Origin: Taeniopygia guttata
Lineage: Eukaryota; Chordata; Aves; Passeriformes; Estrildidae
Assembly: GCF_048771995.1 (NCBI RefSeq)
Contig: NC_133027.1
Span: 57,163,501 to 57,227,500, forward strand
Direction of reading: 5' to 3'
DNA length: 64,000 bases
A model generated the notes under the pieces. That model searched no databases. It was not told the DNA's origin and worked only from the letters and a program-made list of their open reading frames with translations. The translations under genes were made by a program, and so were the position numbers. Shown here piece after piece: positions 1 through 13,700 of this stretch. Every line of letters starts with the position of its first letter. Position 1 is the first letter of the stretch.

Positions 1-999
1 AGCTTAATCAAAATTCAAGCAAAATCAGGGTTTATAAAGATTTCCTTCATAACTTGCCGATGTGATCAGCTATTCAGAAAAAAATAAATCAGCATCTGTT
101 GTGATACAGCCATCCAGAATCTGAAAGAACTGTCAGAGTGAAGATATCACAGCACTCTACCCCACTTTGGCTGTGTAATTGTAATGACTCAGAGCCTGAA
201 GCCCATAAAGAACAAAACCAGCCTTAAGGCACTCTGTAAAAATGCTGGAGTGCAGAGTCACTGAACTACGGTAAATTGAGAATCCTGGTTTCCAAAACCA
301 TGCCTTGCTCGCCTGTGCTCAGCCGAAGGTGGGAGATCAGTGTCTGTAAGAAGCCACAGGGTGGCAGCGCTGCCCCATGCCGGTCTGCAACTAGCCTGGG
401 AACAGGAGAGCCAAACCATGTCCTCGCAGATGATTTGAAGAGAGAACTTGAAATACTTATTTTTGACAGGCGAATCTAGTCATGCATTTCAAGTATTAAA
501 CGGAATCTAGCAGAACACACCAACTCTAAAAAATTCAAAATTTAAATTTCATACTGTTCCTTCTATCCTAATTAAAGCTATTTTGCTACCACGTCACATA
601 AGCAGAGTACATAGTTACAGAACCTCAATTTCAGGAAATTTTCAATTCAGTGAATACTCTGCAGTACACCCATATAAATATACAATTATATAATTTTCAT
701 ATAAAGACCAATATTCTTTCTAAATTTGAAGTCAACTTGACATCTGTTTCATTCATCAGTCTGGGTGGTGAGTCCTTAATGGGCCACACTGCAGGCACAT
801 TCCTGGGCTCCCATGCAAAGCGCAACAGCAACCAAGAGAAAATGTAAGTGTAGCTGAAAGGTAGTTCATCACAGGCTCTACTGCTTACAGACAGCACAGG
901 TGGGACACTGCCAGATTTAAAGGACTGTCTGAACAGAGACAACCAGTCATCCAGGCACTCACACTGCGTCCTCACGTCCAGTTCTGTCTGCCCTCTAAG
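1..999. other. Intergenic flank left of TBPL1
   Basis: AT-rich single-copy-looking sequence without long ORFs, recognisable repeats or RNA genes. Confidence 0.5.
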
Positions 1000-1337
1000 C
1001 GTGCACCATGCAGTGACCAGAGTCCTGCTGCAGTGCAACATGCACGTATGGAGCAGCAACACTGGCAGCTGCTGGCTCCGTCCGACCCCGGCTGGCCGCT
1101 CGGTTCAGCCAGAGCGCGTGTGGAGCCGCCAGGCCAGAGAGCGAGGGACCTGGTGCGGCTGCAGCAAGCTGAAGAGGCGCCAAGGGCAGCGCCCACAGAG
1201 ACGCCTGGCGTGCCAGTGCTCACAGCACCTCAGCTGAGCACTGCACCGGCTCTCCAGCGGCTTCGCCGGCAAACGCGCTGCCTCAGTTTTACAACCTTTA
1301 GGACACGAGACAATGGCAGAAACCGATGCACAGGAAG

Positions 1338-1535
1338 CTCTAGCTGAACACGAGGAAGAACTTCTTTATTGTGCGGCTGACCGCGCACTGGAACAGATTG
1401 CCCGAGGAGGCTGTGGAGCCTCCCTCACCGGAGACACTCAAGAACCGTCTGCACACAATCCTGTACCATGTGCTCTGGGCGGCCCTGCGTGAGCAGGGAG
1501 GTCGGACCAGATAACCCGCCGCGGTCCTTTCCGAC
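1338..1535 (+). mobile_element. CR1 LINE 3'-end fragment inside the TBPL1 CpG island
   Basis: The segment has the conserved CR1 tail: ttctttattgtg, gcactggaacagattgccc, a region matching 'gaggctgtggagcctcc', then agcagggaggtcggaccaga. It is an old, CpG-altered copy in sense orientation just upstream of the probable first exon. No coding remains. Confidence 0.75.
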
Positions 1536-1663
1536 TCGGCGCGGAGCCGCGCACGGCGGGCCCGTCCCGGGGCGTTCCGCGGCTCCGGGGGCGGCGGACG
1601 ACAGCGGAAGCGCTGCAAGCGCGGCCCCCTCCGTCCCCTCCTCCCTCCCTCCCGCCGCCGCCA

Positions 1664-1670
1664 CTTCCGG
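1664..1670 (+). promoter_or_regulatory. ETS-type site CTTCCGG in TBPL1 island
   Basis: CTTCCGG is the usual ETS/GABPA core found just upstream of start sites in TATA-less CpG promoters. It lies upstream of the probable exon 1. Motif match only. Confidence 0.35.
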
Positions 1671-1699
1671 CGGCCGCTCTGCCGCGCCGCGTCTATGCC

Positions 1700-1990
1700 C
1701 GCGGCGCTGGGGGATGTTTATTGTCGCGGGGAGTCGGCCCAACACCCGGAACGCCGCCGGGCGACCGGCACCCACTGACCGCCACCGCGCTGCGCCCTGC
1801 CCCGCCCCGTCCCGACCCGACCGCCGCCCGCCCGCACGGTAACGGCCGCCGCCCGCCGACGGGCCGCGCTCCTCCTCCTCCTCCTCCTCCTCCCCCTCGC
1901 CGCCGCCTCGGCTCCGCGGGCCCGGCCGGAGCCGCCGCCGCCGCTGAGCCCCGCGTCCCGTCCCTTCGCCGCCGCCCCTGCCCGGCCGAG
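1700..1990 (+). other. TBPL1: Probable TBPL1 non-coding exon 1 (5' UTR)
   Basis: A strong donor, ccgag|gtgagg, lies at 1990/1991 in the CpG island and could join the exon 2 acceptor at 7520, giving a 5.5-kb intron. The 5' edge is a guess. A (CTC)n run at about 1869-1895 would lie in the 5' UTR. Other GT donors nearby (for example at 1840) cannot be excluded. Confidence 0.45.
1869..1895 (+). repeat. (CTC)n trinucleotide run
   Basis: About nine tandem CTC units in the CpG island, probably within the TBPL1 5' UTR exon. Likely length-polymorphic. Confidence 0.85.
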
Positions 1991-2400
1991 GTGAGGGAGG
2001 CGGCGCGGGGCCTGCCCCGCCTGGCCGCGGCCCTGCCGGTGCCTCCCGCCGCGGGGCCGGTCGCGCCCGGGCGGGAGGGCGTGCGCGGCCGGGGCCGCGG
2101 GGCAGGCAGAGGGAGGAAGGGGCAGGGCATCCTCCGGGGCAACGGGAGCAGCCCGGCCGGCCCGCGCCCGGCCCCGAGGGCTTTGTGGCGGCCCGTGCCC
2201 TGCGGCGGCCGATGCCCGCAGCAGCCGGCGCTGCCGAGCGGCGGAGCTCGGCGTGGCCAGGCCGCCTTGCTGCCTGCGCTTTGTTTGTGCCATGCTGGCC
2301 GCACAAGTTTCGGGCTGGGGTTGAGGGGGGAGAAGAAATAGCTGTTGACCAGAGCGTTGTGACGCTGGCGCATATAGGGCTTTGAGTGAGATTCCCAGCA

Positions 2401-5400
2401 GCGGGAATAGGAAGGTACTCGTGCTTCCTCCGCTGGGACGCGCAAACGGTAAAAATATTTGACTGGGAGGGAGTGAGAGGCTTACCCGTTGCCTTAAAAT
2501 ATTTTGTTACAGCTAACATTTTTACTTTTCTTACGACATTTCGTCATGTTGGAATGGCCACCGAACTTGTTGGTTCAGACTTTTGTCGTACTTAACGATG
2601 ATTTTTCCACGAATTATAAAGATAAAAAGGATTCTTCTTAATGCTTGGCATTCCTGGATGTTCTAAGGGAAAGATGGCACAAACTTGAGTTCAACTGCAT
2701 CTTGCTTTGAATGTGAATGGACCTTTTGATGAGAGAAAGATCTGAGGGAAATGGCGTGTAATGAATTATTTAATATATGCTTTCTTGTCTTGCTCTATAT
2801 GCTCTTTGGTTTTATTCTTGCAAATGGATTTATTTGTGTTGGACGACCCTACGGAGATGCAGTAGGCTTATCCAAGAGCAGGACTGATGCGCTACTTGCT
2901 TATGATATAGCTGGTATTATCATTCAGTGCATGGATCTAATTGAACAAATCCCTGCTTTGACAATGGTTTAGCACGTATTTGAAAATTTTCTCCCCCAAA
3001 ATATAGTCATGACTCTGCAAATCCTGAAAGGTGAGAATAGTAGCTTCAAGATGGCCTTTTGCTTTAGGCACAGTTTAACTTGCCATTGCAACAGAAAGTA
3101 AAAGCATGCACCACCAGCACAATGGCTGGAACTAAGAAAGTTATTTGGAGCAGAGGATGTTCTGCACAGACAATAGTAACTATGTTGCTCTTGTTTTCAG
3201 GGAACCATTCACCAGCCACTGTAACCTTACTGTGTCTAAGGATTCAAGCAGATTTCAGAGGTGCGTCACCTCCAGCATTTCATATGGACCTGTTTCCTGA
3301 GGGGCTGAACTAAAATCTTTAAAAGTACATCTTCAGTGGAAGGATGTAATCATCTCTCTCCATTCCTGGCAGGCTTTATTTATTCTCCATTCTCATATGG
3401 AAACGTCCTGTAGAGGTTCATGTTAACTTCTTCAAAGATGCCTTTCAGGCCTTAGTTTGACAAATGTCCACTGACACAGTAGTGACCAGTATCCTTTCAG
3501 CTGGGCTGTTGGAATTGTATTTGAAGTTGGTCAGTCTGTGAACTGCTTTGGAGAAAGGTTAAAAATAACCAGTAAAAGTTGCTTATACTTAGGCTGGTGG
3601 TGAAAAAGGTGTTTATTAAACTGTTCTGACATTAACATAACCATTGTTACATATCCCCCATCTACCTTTATAGCTCTGAGTTTCTTGGATCAAAGGTAGT
3701 CAAGAGCTTAAAATAATACTTTGTTTATATACCCCATCCCAAGTGCCTTTCCTTTTTCTTTGATGATGGTGCGTGGTTGGTTTGGAACTTTCTGAAGACA
3801 GACTGCTGGCTTTTTTAAGATTGTAAGATTTCCGTGCAAAGTGTTTTGTCTTCACGTGTGTTTATAGAGTATCTAAAATAGTACGTCTATGATTCTAACA
3901 GTGGATATAGAGGTAATGCTTTAAGAACTTACGTGTTCGTTCCTCCCTCTGAAGTATTTCTTATTCTATGGAGTTTCTCTGGTTTCAGTGTAGGCTACAT
4001 TAGAGTGTCAAATATCCTTGCATTAGTTTTTGTTGTTGTTTTTATTTTTGTGTTATCATGCTTAATCTATTTACTTTTTTTCCCTTCTTTCTTTTTTTTT
4101 TTTCCCCTCTTAGGGTAATATTCCAGATATATCCCTGAAATCTATGTTGAAAAGAAAGAACTAAAATTTGCTCTAAAATTTCTCTGATAAAATAATTCAA
4201 ACTTCTACAGAGATGTATTTCAACTTGTTTCCTCTGTCAGGGTAGATTGTATTAAGCTGGCACAAAACAGTTTGAAATCAACGTTAGCTAGTTTCTTTTG
4301 TTGGAGAAAGGCAAATGAATCTAAAAGAAATGCTGTACATGTCGACAAGTTATTTTTAAATTTATTATTGAATTATTAAATTAGCATTAGCTGGCAAAAC
4401 ATCATGTTAGAAATGAGATCTAGATTGCCAAAATTCTACAGTTCAGATGAGACAACCTTCAAAGGGCAAAATTAATCAACAAAACCTATGCTGAGCTCAG
4501 TAAAATCAACTTAAGCATTTGCAAATCCAGAACTGGAAAAAAACTGATGTTTGGATTCTACTCAACCTCTGTTCTGCAAGTGTAACTGCAAAAGTATGGA
4601 ATATAAATAGTCTTATAAGTAAGGAGCACTATTTCTCCCATTTTGCAGAAAAGATGGAAATACAGAAATTCAGGTTTTGGGAAATAACAGTCAGAGCTAC
4701 TGTAGTGTGTATGAATAGCAGAGAATACAAGAGACAGCTGGGAAAGAGGAGGATCAGAATGTTCCAGCTAGTCATGCTTGCTGGAGATACGTGTAAATAA
4801 GAGCAACATCTTTCTTTCTTGGACATTGTTAGACCTTTTTTGCAAATATGTTAGAATTTTTTTTTTTTAATGTAATCCATGTATTTTTATTTTTTAACAA
4901 AGTTTAAGTTGCTTTTCTTCTCATGGTTCCTCTGAATTTGAAGTTATTTAAGGCTTCTGAAAGGAAGGTAACATGACATCTTCTCTGTAGATTGTTTTTT
5001 CCTTTGTTGTAAGTAAGGTGTGAGACATTAAAATGAATGCTTAAATCAAAGATTGTGATATGTTAACGCTTACTTACTGCTTGATCACAGTATCCAAGCC
5101 TAGAAAAATTTTGGTTTACCCAATCTTTCCAAACCATGCCTTGGAAGAGTTTTAACATTGTATTTGTATGCTTAATAGAAATTGCTGTGTTCAAAATCAT
5201 TGACATAATATATACAGTTTCAAATTTAAAAAGCCCCTCCCTTAGTATCTGTTGTCTTGAGCTTTCAGAGCATGGCTAATTAAAATGGAGACACACACCA
5301 TGGTAATCTCTGTAATTTTTCTTCTCTTAGTATCTATGCAAGTAGGTTGTACTTCTAACCAAAATACATTGTAATTGCTGAAAACATCCTTACTGACAGC

Positions 5401-7519
5401 TCCACAGCCGCCTTTTTGCCTTAATAATAGATCTTTTCCTTTTAAATTGTAATTTTCCTCTCTTTTCAACCACTTTTTCCTTTGTTCTGAATGAGCATGT
5501 GACTTTTCTCCCTGGATCTTTTTAAGATAAGCCATGTTTTATGGGGACATTATCATACAATCCTATGGTTGCTTAGATGTTAGCAGCCTTTCAGTGGTGT
5601 TATGCACAACTCTGGTGTTCTTTCAGAATGTCGAGGCTGAGTGTGCCAGAATATGCATGCTGATAATTGGGAGATGCTGCTGGTTGGAGGTATCTTGTTG
5701 ACAATCTTTCCTGGGTTCCAGTAAGAGCCAGCAGTTGGAGCCAGGGTAGAAAACAAATGCCACTCTGAAGACGCCACGGGTTCCAGCTCCGTTCTGGCCC
5801 TGCCTGCATGCCATTCAAAATCTGCACATGTGCTATCTTTGGATCTGGTGCCATAAATTACTTTCCCAATCTGTAGTAGTCCATCAAAACCAGATGGGAT
5901 AAGTAATATCTAACTTTGAGGATTCGTGTAATTTTTGTTTCAATAAAAAAGATTTACAAAGGGATCTGGGAGTACTAATTAGTTACTGTTTGTTCTCTTC
6001 TTTGCCTGCATTCCCTCCACCCCCACATGTAACCTTTGGTTTTTCTGTTTTCCTCTTGCTGTTTCTTCATCTCTTTTCTGTATTATCATCCATCTTGCCT
6101 TTTCATATATTGGACAAGCCAACAATTACAGAATAATTCTTTCAACATGGAACATGCTGCAGAGTGTAAGCAGTAACCACCACAGTAGCGGATGCAGCAC
6201 GTTGTGCACATCTGCCACACAGTTTGTTACTTCTGCGTTTTCAGTGAGTGGTAGTCAAAAGATGTACCTTGAGTTCCCCATTACAGATTGTGTCATGATG
6301 TTTAGGAAGGCATAGTCAGGTGAAAATACTGAGGATAACATTAATGTTATTGTATCTTGAAGATTTCTAATATAGAACATAAGGCAAAAACATTGGAAGT
6401 GATATAAATACATCATAGTCTGATAGGTATGTTATTGATCTTGATACATAGTGTCCTACTTCTTCCATGGCAATGACCATGTGGAGCATTTCACATATGT
6501 GACAGTTTTTCTTTGATTTTGTTCTTTGCTTTCCTTTTTGTTTATTTTGGATGAAATACTGGTAAAAAGTTTATATAAGTCCTTTTCACTATATGCCAAT
6601 GATCTTGCTCTTGCATTTGCCCCTTTCATTTCTTCACCTGAGATCTATTTGAGATGCCTGCTGTCTTGGCTTTATGTGGTTACAGAAGAGAAGTTGGGTG
6701 TGCTTGGGCTGGGATGAGTGGTAGCCCAGTTGCTGGTGTTATGATTCTCTTTCCCAGCTGAGGTGTGTGCGAGGATGAGCATGGGCATCCTGGATGCTTC
6801 TGGGTGCCTTAGGTTTGCAGTGCATGTGTGCCATCAGTTACCTGTGCTTTTCCTCAGGAACATTCCATCTCACTCTGCCCGTACAATGTCTTCCTGTGGG
6901 CAGTGCAGATAGTCAGCCGAGGCTGCTGCTGCCACCAGGACATTTTGTGTAGTTTGGTTTGAACTGTTATTGGGAGAGATAGGCCAAGAGTGCTGGATGA
7001 AGATGGGAAAGCTGTGGTAGCAGGCTGTCTACAGACTGCAGTTTGTGTAACCAGTGTTAGTTCAAAGTTATTCATAGGCTCATCCATTCCAACACAAATG
7101 TCAAACTGTTCAGAATTATCTGCTTCAGCAGTCAGAGAAGTGTATTTTCCTGAGGTGTCTAATGACATCCTCAAACAAGCTGAGGAAAGATTATCCACTG
7201 GAGCTATGGAAGAAGTTTCACTAATCTTTACAGTGTCTTAATATACTTAGTGAGACTTGTACCATATTTAACTGGCAATTTAAAATACTCTTATATATAT
7301 GTACGTATATGCACTTCATTTCTGTTAACACAGCTTTGAACAAGTTACGTCCTATTTTCTAGCACAAAGGATGCAGACCTCCCCCTCCCCTCACATTGTT
7401 AAATGAGTCAGAGTGTAGTGACTTCTGCTTCTTGTATCTTTTAAGGGGCAAATGTATACAATGGCATTAACAGGCAATTTTCTATTCGTATGTTTAATTT
7501 TATCATTTTTGCTTCTCAG
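2401..7519 (+). other. TBPL1 intron 1
   Basis: AT-rich intron with poly-T runs near 4090 and 4858. Short ORFs, such as the 73-codon one at 2751, show no known family. At 5580-5854 three overlapping minus-strand frames are open, and at 6850-7240 both strands are open, but none is recognised. Confidence 0.6.
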
Positions 7520-7706
7520 GATGTGATCTTCGTGGTGAGCTGGTGGGAAAATTGAGTTGTAAATCACCCCAATGGATGCGGACAGTGATGTTGCACTGGA
7601 CATTTTAATCACAAATGTAGTGTGTGTTTTTAGAACAAGATGTCATTTAAACTTGAGGAAGATTGCGTTAGAAGGAGCAAATGTGATATACAAGCGTGAT
7701 GTTGGG
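7520..7706 (+). CDS. TBPL1: TBPL1 exon 2 (first coding exon)
   Basis: The acceptor is the pyrimidine-rich gcttctcag ending at 7519. About 52 nt of 5' UTR precede the ATG at 7572. The 45 coding residues end with KRDVG, and the donor ggtaag starts at 7707 in phase 0. The start agrees with the known MDADSDV N-terminus. The exon covers the first beta strands and helix of the N-terminal half of the saddle. Confidence 0.95.
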
Positions 7707-10700
7707 GTAAGAAATTCAGCATACCTCAATTATCTGTTTTTAGAAATGTTCCTTAAGCTAAACATTCTGCAGCCTAATACCTGTGTATGGTGGATAGAGA
7801 AAAGCAGAATTTTCTTTCTCTGTTTCTCTTGCTGTAGGTATTTAGTTACTTCTACATTACTTGTACAGAAATGGGAGTGATGAAATGCTGTCTCAGGAGA
7901 CAGCACTTGGTGAGGTGAATATTGGGTACAAGGTTTGTGATGAGGCCTGTTATACCTCAGGGTCTGTTTTGGCTCCAAAATTTGATGACTGTTTCAAGAA
8001 AATATATCTTGATATGGAGTCAGCAATGTCAAATTACTGTAATAAGAAAAAAAAATCAGCATGGTGCTTGTAGTTTTCAGCTTTTTATTTAGTAAAAATT
8101 ACCTTCATTTAATCTATTTTGTGTACACTGAATCATTGGCTATTTCATGCTTATTTTGCTCTTCTCAGGAGCTAGGCTTTTTAATTACTGAAAGAGATGA
8201 AGGAGCAGTTCAAACCTATCAAAACTAAAGGGAGTTTTGGGTAACACGTAATTTTTTTTTCTAGTATGAAATTGACTTACTGCTAATTTCCAATTTTTCT
8301 ACTTTTCTTTTTTAGAAGGTTTTAATGAAGCTTAGGAAACCTAGGATTACGGCCACAATTTGGTCCTCAGGAAAAGTTATTTGCACAGGAGCCACAAGGT
8401 GAGTTAATGAAGATTCTTTCTCTAGCTCTAAATCCTTGTGTATTTTAAAATACAGCATTGTAAATGAAGAAGAGGTGGTACTTGCTGCTGCTTAAATTGG
8501 CTCACACTGGATCACATGTAGATCCTTGTCAAGCTATGTATTTGGGAAGAAGTTTTCTATGTGAAGTGTTTGTGTGAGACTGTTGAAATCTTGAACATCA
8601 GTTTAGCCTTCTTGGGATAGCAGCAGGGAAAACTGCCTTGTTAAGAAAATCCTAAAGAGATTTGAGAAGCCTTTAAGAATTCTGTGTGTTTAGCTGGAAG
8701 TTAAGACTTGGGAAGAGATGACCTTTCCTGAGGATATCTCCTTATTTTTTCACAAAACCGCACCTGAATTTAATCAAGTTTTACAGTGTTGAGGGACTGG
8801 AAAGATGCAAAAGCAGACTCTCAGTTCAGAGACATCTGACACTTACTAAACTCTTAAGAGCTGAATTCCTTTAAGATATGTCTGCATTTCAAAGTAAGGG
8901 AAAGGTAAGGCAAAATAGTACATTTGCATACTTTCTGTGTCTGATCTCTGTTCCAAAATTAAAGAGGATTGTTCCGGATGTTAACTCCAGACTACGCATG
9001 ATCTTATTTATCTGTTAAGGGTACTTAAAATGATGTATGATTAAAACATGTCTCTCACTTCATCTTGAGCCAAGTGCCAAGATACTCTGCAAACAAGGCA
9101 TGAGGGACTCCATTGGAATGCCTATCTAGTTAAAATGTAATACTTACAGCAGGATGGACTGAAGGCTGTCCATGAGATCATGGTTGATGTGCTACATTAT
9201 ATAATGATTCCTTTTTTAGTCTGAGTAGCTATTGTGGTGTGTGTGTGTGTGTGTGTGCACAATATAGCTAATGTTAGATCCTTTTCTTTCTTTATAGTGA
9301 AGAAGAAGCTAAATTTGGTGCCAGACGACTAGCTCGTAGTCTACAGAAACTAGGTTTTCAGGTAACTGATGAGAAGGGACTTGCATGACTCAAGCAATGC
9401 TGATAGTTCATTTTTTAGAAAGAAACAAAGAAGAGGGAGCATAATGATTTAGCAGTTAACGTGTTTTCACACAAATGGCCCTTTTGTGTCCAAATACATT
9501 TTCCAGATGCTGGTTAAAGAGAAGCTGTTCTGTTTTGTGGATTTGAGTTTTGTTTGGCAGCTCAGAGCAGTGCTTCTTCACTGGATAACGAGCAACAAAA
9601 TTTGTTTAATATATGAACAGATATGTCTTAGAATTTACAATATCTCAAAAGATTTCTTTGGAAAATGTTGTAATGTTCAAATACTGTAATTTGAACATAA
9701 TTTTCACTCATTTCTAGTGGAATAGCAGATACATTTCCATCTGAATAAGGGCAAGTTTGAGCTTCTTAAATTAAATAGAAAGGAAGAAAAGTGCTTCTGC
9801 GCTGTCATGTTGCACAGCTGGAAATATGCCAAATAAAATACTTAGGACAGGAAACTCCCTCTTTTATCTGGTTTTGGGTTAACATTACCAGTCAGAAACA
9901 CCACTTGCGTTTCATAGTAAGGGTTGAAAAACAGCAACATGAACCACTTAAAATTACACGATTTGGTGCTCTAAAACTTCCTGATAGTCTGTTGTGCTGT
10001 TTACACACAGGTTCAATTTAGGGACAGACAATTAAATAGACACAGTAGTTGTCATTTTCAGGGAAAGACTACTTTTGATTATAGTGCATAAAGGCAGCGG
10101 TGACAGCCTATGCTGGTAATGCTGCATCAGAGTGCAGCAAAAGTGTGACACTCCTGCTGTCACAAATGTGTACTTTGGACCCAGTCCTTTTAAGTTGGAA
10201 TGGAATGTTAAGTCAGTGAGGTGCACAGTGCTTCCAGGGTGGACACACCAAATTTTGTCATAAAGTGAGCAGTTTATATTTTGAAGATTAAGTTGATTTA
10301 AGGCTAAGCTGCTTCTTTCTAGTTATGTTTCTAGTTATCTTTCTAACTATCTTTCCAACTATCTTTCTAATATCTTTCTAAAAAGTGTAGATTGAAGAAG
10401 AGCAGCCATTTAAAGTTTAGACAACCTCAGAAAATGAGCAAAAGTTTCTCTAGTGACATTGCCAACACTGACCTGTCAGCAGTGCAGATTCTTTGTATAG
10501 CAGTTGTCTGTTGGCTGTTTTGTTGTCATCTGAAGTATCTGTGGTAGAGGATAACTGAAAGTTATTCAAATCATTTAAGTTGGGTTTCAGAAAGTTACAG
10601 AGTTGGAAACCAGTTTGCTCTACTGGCCACTGGACATTTAAAGCAAAACTGTTGTCACCTTTTTCCTTATTCTTAGCTTTAATACAAATGGTATGTAGCA

Positions 10701-13700
10701 ACAAGGCATTACAGAAGTTCACAACAATATTTAAGCCTTTTCTCTGCTTACTTTGATGTTCCATGAGCTGTTAAATTTAGTTTATTTTCAGTGGGGAGGT
10801 GTTTAATACAGCAGTTTGAGTTGTTTCTGTGTTTCATCCCTAAACTGTACTATAACCATACTGCTGTAGTGACCATGATGCAACTCAGTTCAGCAGGTAC
10901 TCCACCACAGATGGATAATGTAAATATTCTGAGTCCATTAAGTACTCTTTAGATGCCTATTAGAAAAGCATCAGTCTTAAGATTCTGATTTTGAGTCATC
11001 AAAATATTCTAAGTAGTAGCCTTGTCTTCTTTTTTTTTTTGCAACCCATGCATCTGACTTGCTGTAAAGTAAATTTCTAATGTCTTTTTTTCCATCTCTT
11101 TTGAAAAGGTAATTTTCACAGATTTTAAAGTTGTGAATGTTTTAGCAGTGTGCAACATGCCCTTTGAGATCAGATTGCCAGAATTTACAAAGAATAACAG
11201 ACCTCATGCGAGGTATGTAGGATTTAAAAGAATTTTAGTTCTGGAATACTTCTTAAGCTTTTATTTTTCAGTTCTAGATCTCTCTTTTTTACTTTTCATT
11301 TTGTTTTCTAGTTATGAACCAGAACTTCATCCTGCCGTGTGTTACAGAATAAAATCTCTCAGAGCTACCTTACAGATTTTTTCCACAGGCAGTATCACAG
11401 TTACAGGTATTTTAAAGTCAAAAAATAAATATTTAACTTGTTGGGAATAATTAACTTTAGAGCCAGTAGGTTTGGGAAAGCAAGATGTTTAAAACAGTCA
11501 AAAGATAATGTTGAAAGGATTTAGCTTCCCTGTGCTAGCACCTAGTTTGTTTTTGAGTGAAAGTGCCAGAAGAGTTGTAGGGAAAGTGTTATTATTGGGT
11601 GGTTCAAAAAATTAGTTAGACTGGATGTACACAGTCTGGTTTTTTTAATGAAACCAAAAGTAAGATAGCACTTAAGAATGCAGGTAATTATTGTTTATTT
11701 AAATATTTGAATTTTCTTCCTTTTTTCTTCCATTTTTAGAGATGTTAACTATACTGCATTTAGCATTAATATCCCTTTCATATATACATATTTCCAAACT
11801 TCAGATTTATGGACACTCATAGGATAGTATAGCATTTTGTCATAAATGAACCTGACCAATATTTGCAGTTCTACAGACTTGTGCTCTCTTCTATTAAAGC
11901 TCAGCGAAGAGAACCACCACTGAATCACAGGCACTAGTGATTTTTCCCATGTAGTCAGAGACACAGTTGTCCTGGGTCTTGGAGAGGCCAGCCATTTTTT
12001 TCTTCTTTCTTCATCATTTTCATTTTTCATTTTGTTTTCTGTTTGCTTGTGAGATGTCCACCACCAGTGTCCATGTACAAGAAGTCAGGTTTTCAGAGAA
12101 TATATGTTAAAATGCTACAAAACCAAAAAAAATCATTTTGTATCACTTTAGCAACAATTATGTCTTGCCGTTGTTAGAGCTCAGCTACTGGTTCAGAAGC
12201 TGGGTAAGGATTTTTTTTATTTTCACATCTTAATTGCTTAAAAAATGCCTATGTTTATGCAGAACATTTCCAACAAGATACTGGAAGCAGTGTTTTCTAA
12301 AGAAGATAAACTTACATCAGATTCAGTAATCTAAAAATGAAGAGCTAAAAAATATTTCAAGATTGCAGTATATGTTCAGAACAGTGCAACTGGTCTAGCC
12401 AGAACTAGTAAACTAGATTTAAAAGAAATAAGAAGCCTTAGTTTCACTGCAATAATAAAAAGTTCTCAGCATATCTTGTCAGCCTGCTAATGAGATTCAG
12501 CTTCTCTGTAAGATTCTTATTACTTCATTGCTTAGAAAATCACTTCCATATTTTTAGAATTTTCTTTTCAAATAGGAAGGTAAACATAGAAGTTTTGCAT
12601 CCTTCTAGTTTAGTTGTAGCAGTGAGTTCGAAAAATTAACTTGGACCTCCATTGTTTTTCTAGACTTCTGCTTTGCCTCTCTTCTAGAGGAAAAAAATGT
12701 CCTGAGTCTTATGCTTCTTATTCTAAAAATTATTTAAATTACTTTTCAGCTATAGTGCACTCCTTCTCAAGTGTGTTCAGATGAACTTTCTTTTAAAGAT
12801 TCATGTTTCTGTAGTACTAGTACGTGTAATACCTCTTCCTCAGAGAATTTTGAGATACATAATTAGAAATGTTACAAAAAACCCATGAAGGTGAGTTCTT
12901 TTCATGAGACAAGTATAAAAAGATTTTTTTACTTTCGTAAAAGATAATAAAAATCAGTAGCATGTAATAGAAAGAACTATTGTTTCTTTGACTCTGAAAT
13001 GAAAAATGAGGGCGGTTGTGTTGTTTTGTTTTGTTTTTTCCTTCTCTTATATGCCCTAGAATGGTGATCCAGTTTTTACATCTCTTCAGCCCTAGAGAGA
13101 GTGGCATTTTTTTGCTGGAACTATTAGCCTACTCATATTCTCACTTTTTGAAGGCTTCTCCTTTCCTGAGAACTTTCTTTTCTAATAGCAGCCAAATTTA
13201 AGGAGGGTACAGTATCTGCCCAGAAGACAGGTATCTTTCACCAGGCTTGTTGTAGCTGAATGCTTCACTCAACCAGTTTGAAAATACAGGAAAAATCCTA
13301 TTCTTGTCCATTTGCTTTCTGACTGAGCATGTAAAACACTAATTAGTTAAGTAACTTACGCTTAAGTTATTGTTTTTGGGAGTAATTTTGAACAGTTCTC
13401 TATACTTGGAAGAAACTTTTGAAGTCTGAAGTGGAGTTACAAAAACTCTGAGTTCCTACTCACCAAAGCATATGAGAAATTGCTGTTCTCCTTTACCTGC
13501 ATCACCAAGCTTGTATCCAGAATTAATATCTTCCACCCTGTTACTGTTCACTTATTTGCAATCTTACTTTACCATTGTGTAAAGTGGTCTGGTACCACCA
13601 GCAAGCATTGCTAGGTCATTTTTCCTTTTCTTTGCCTGGATGCTCACAGATCATGTTAGATAACCTTCTTCCTGAGATGATCAAACCATTCCCTAGCTTG

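Larger units (their letters stand above)
1000..2400 (+). promoter_or_regulatory. CpG island and promoter region of TBPL1
   Basis: The stretch is very GC- and CpG-rich, peaking at about 1530-2230, in an AT-rich setting and with no TATA box obvious to me. It is the only CpG island upstream of TBPL1 exon 2, as expected for a broadly expressed gene. The start site cannot be fixed from sequence. The GC-rich ORFs on both strands here are composition artefacts. Confidence 0.75.

Noticed and set aside
1425..2519. 364-codon minus-strand ORF and several companions
   Set aside because: Created by the GC-rich TBPL1 CpG island and a CR1 piece; proline/arginine/glycine-rich, open on both strands.
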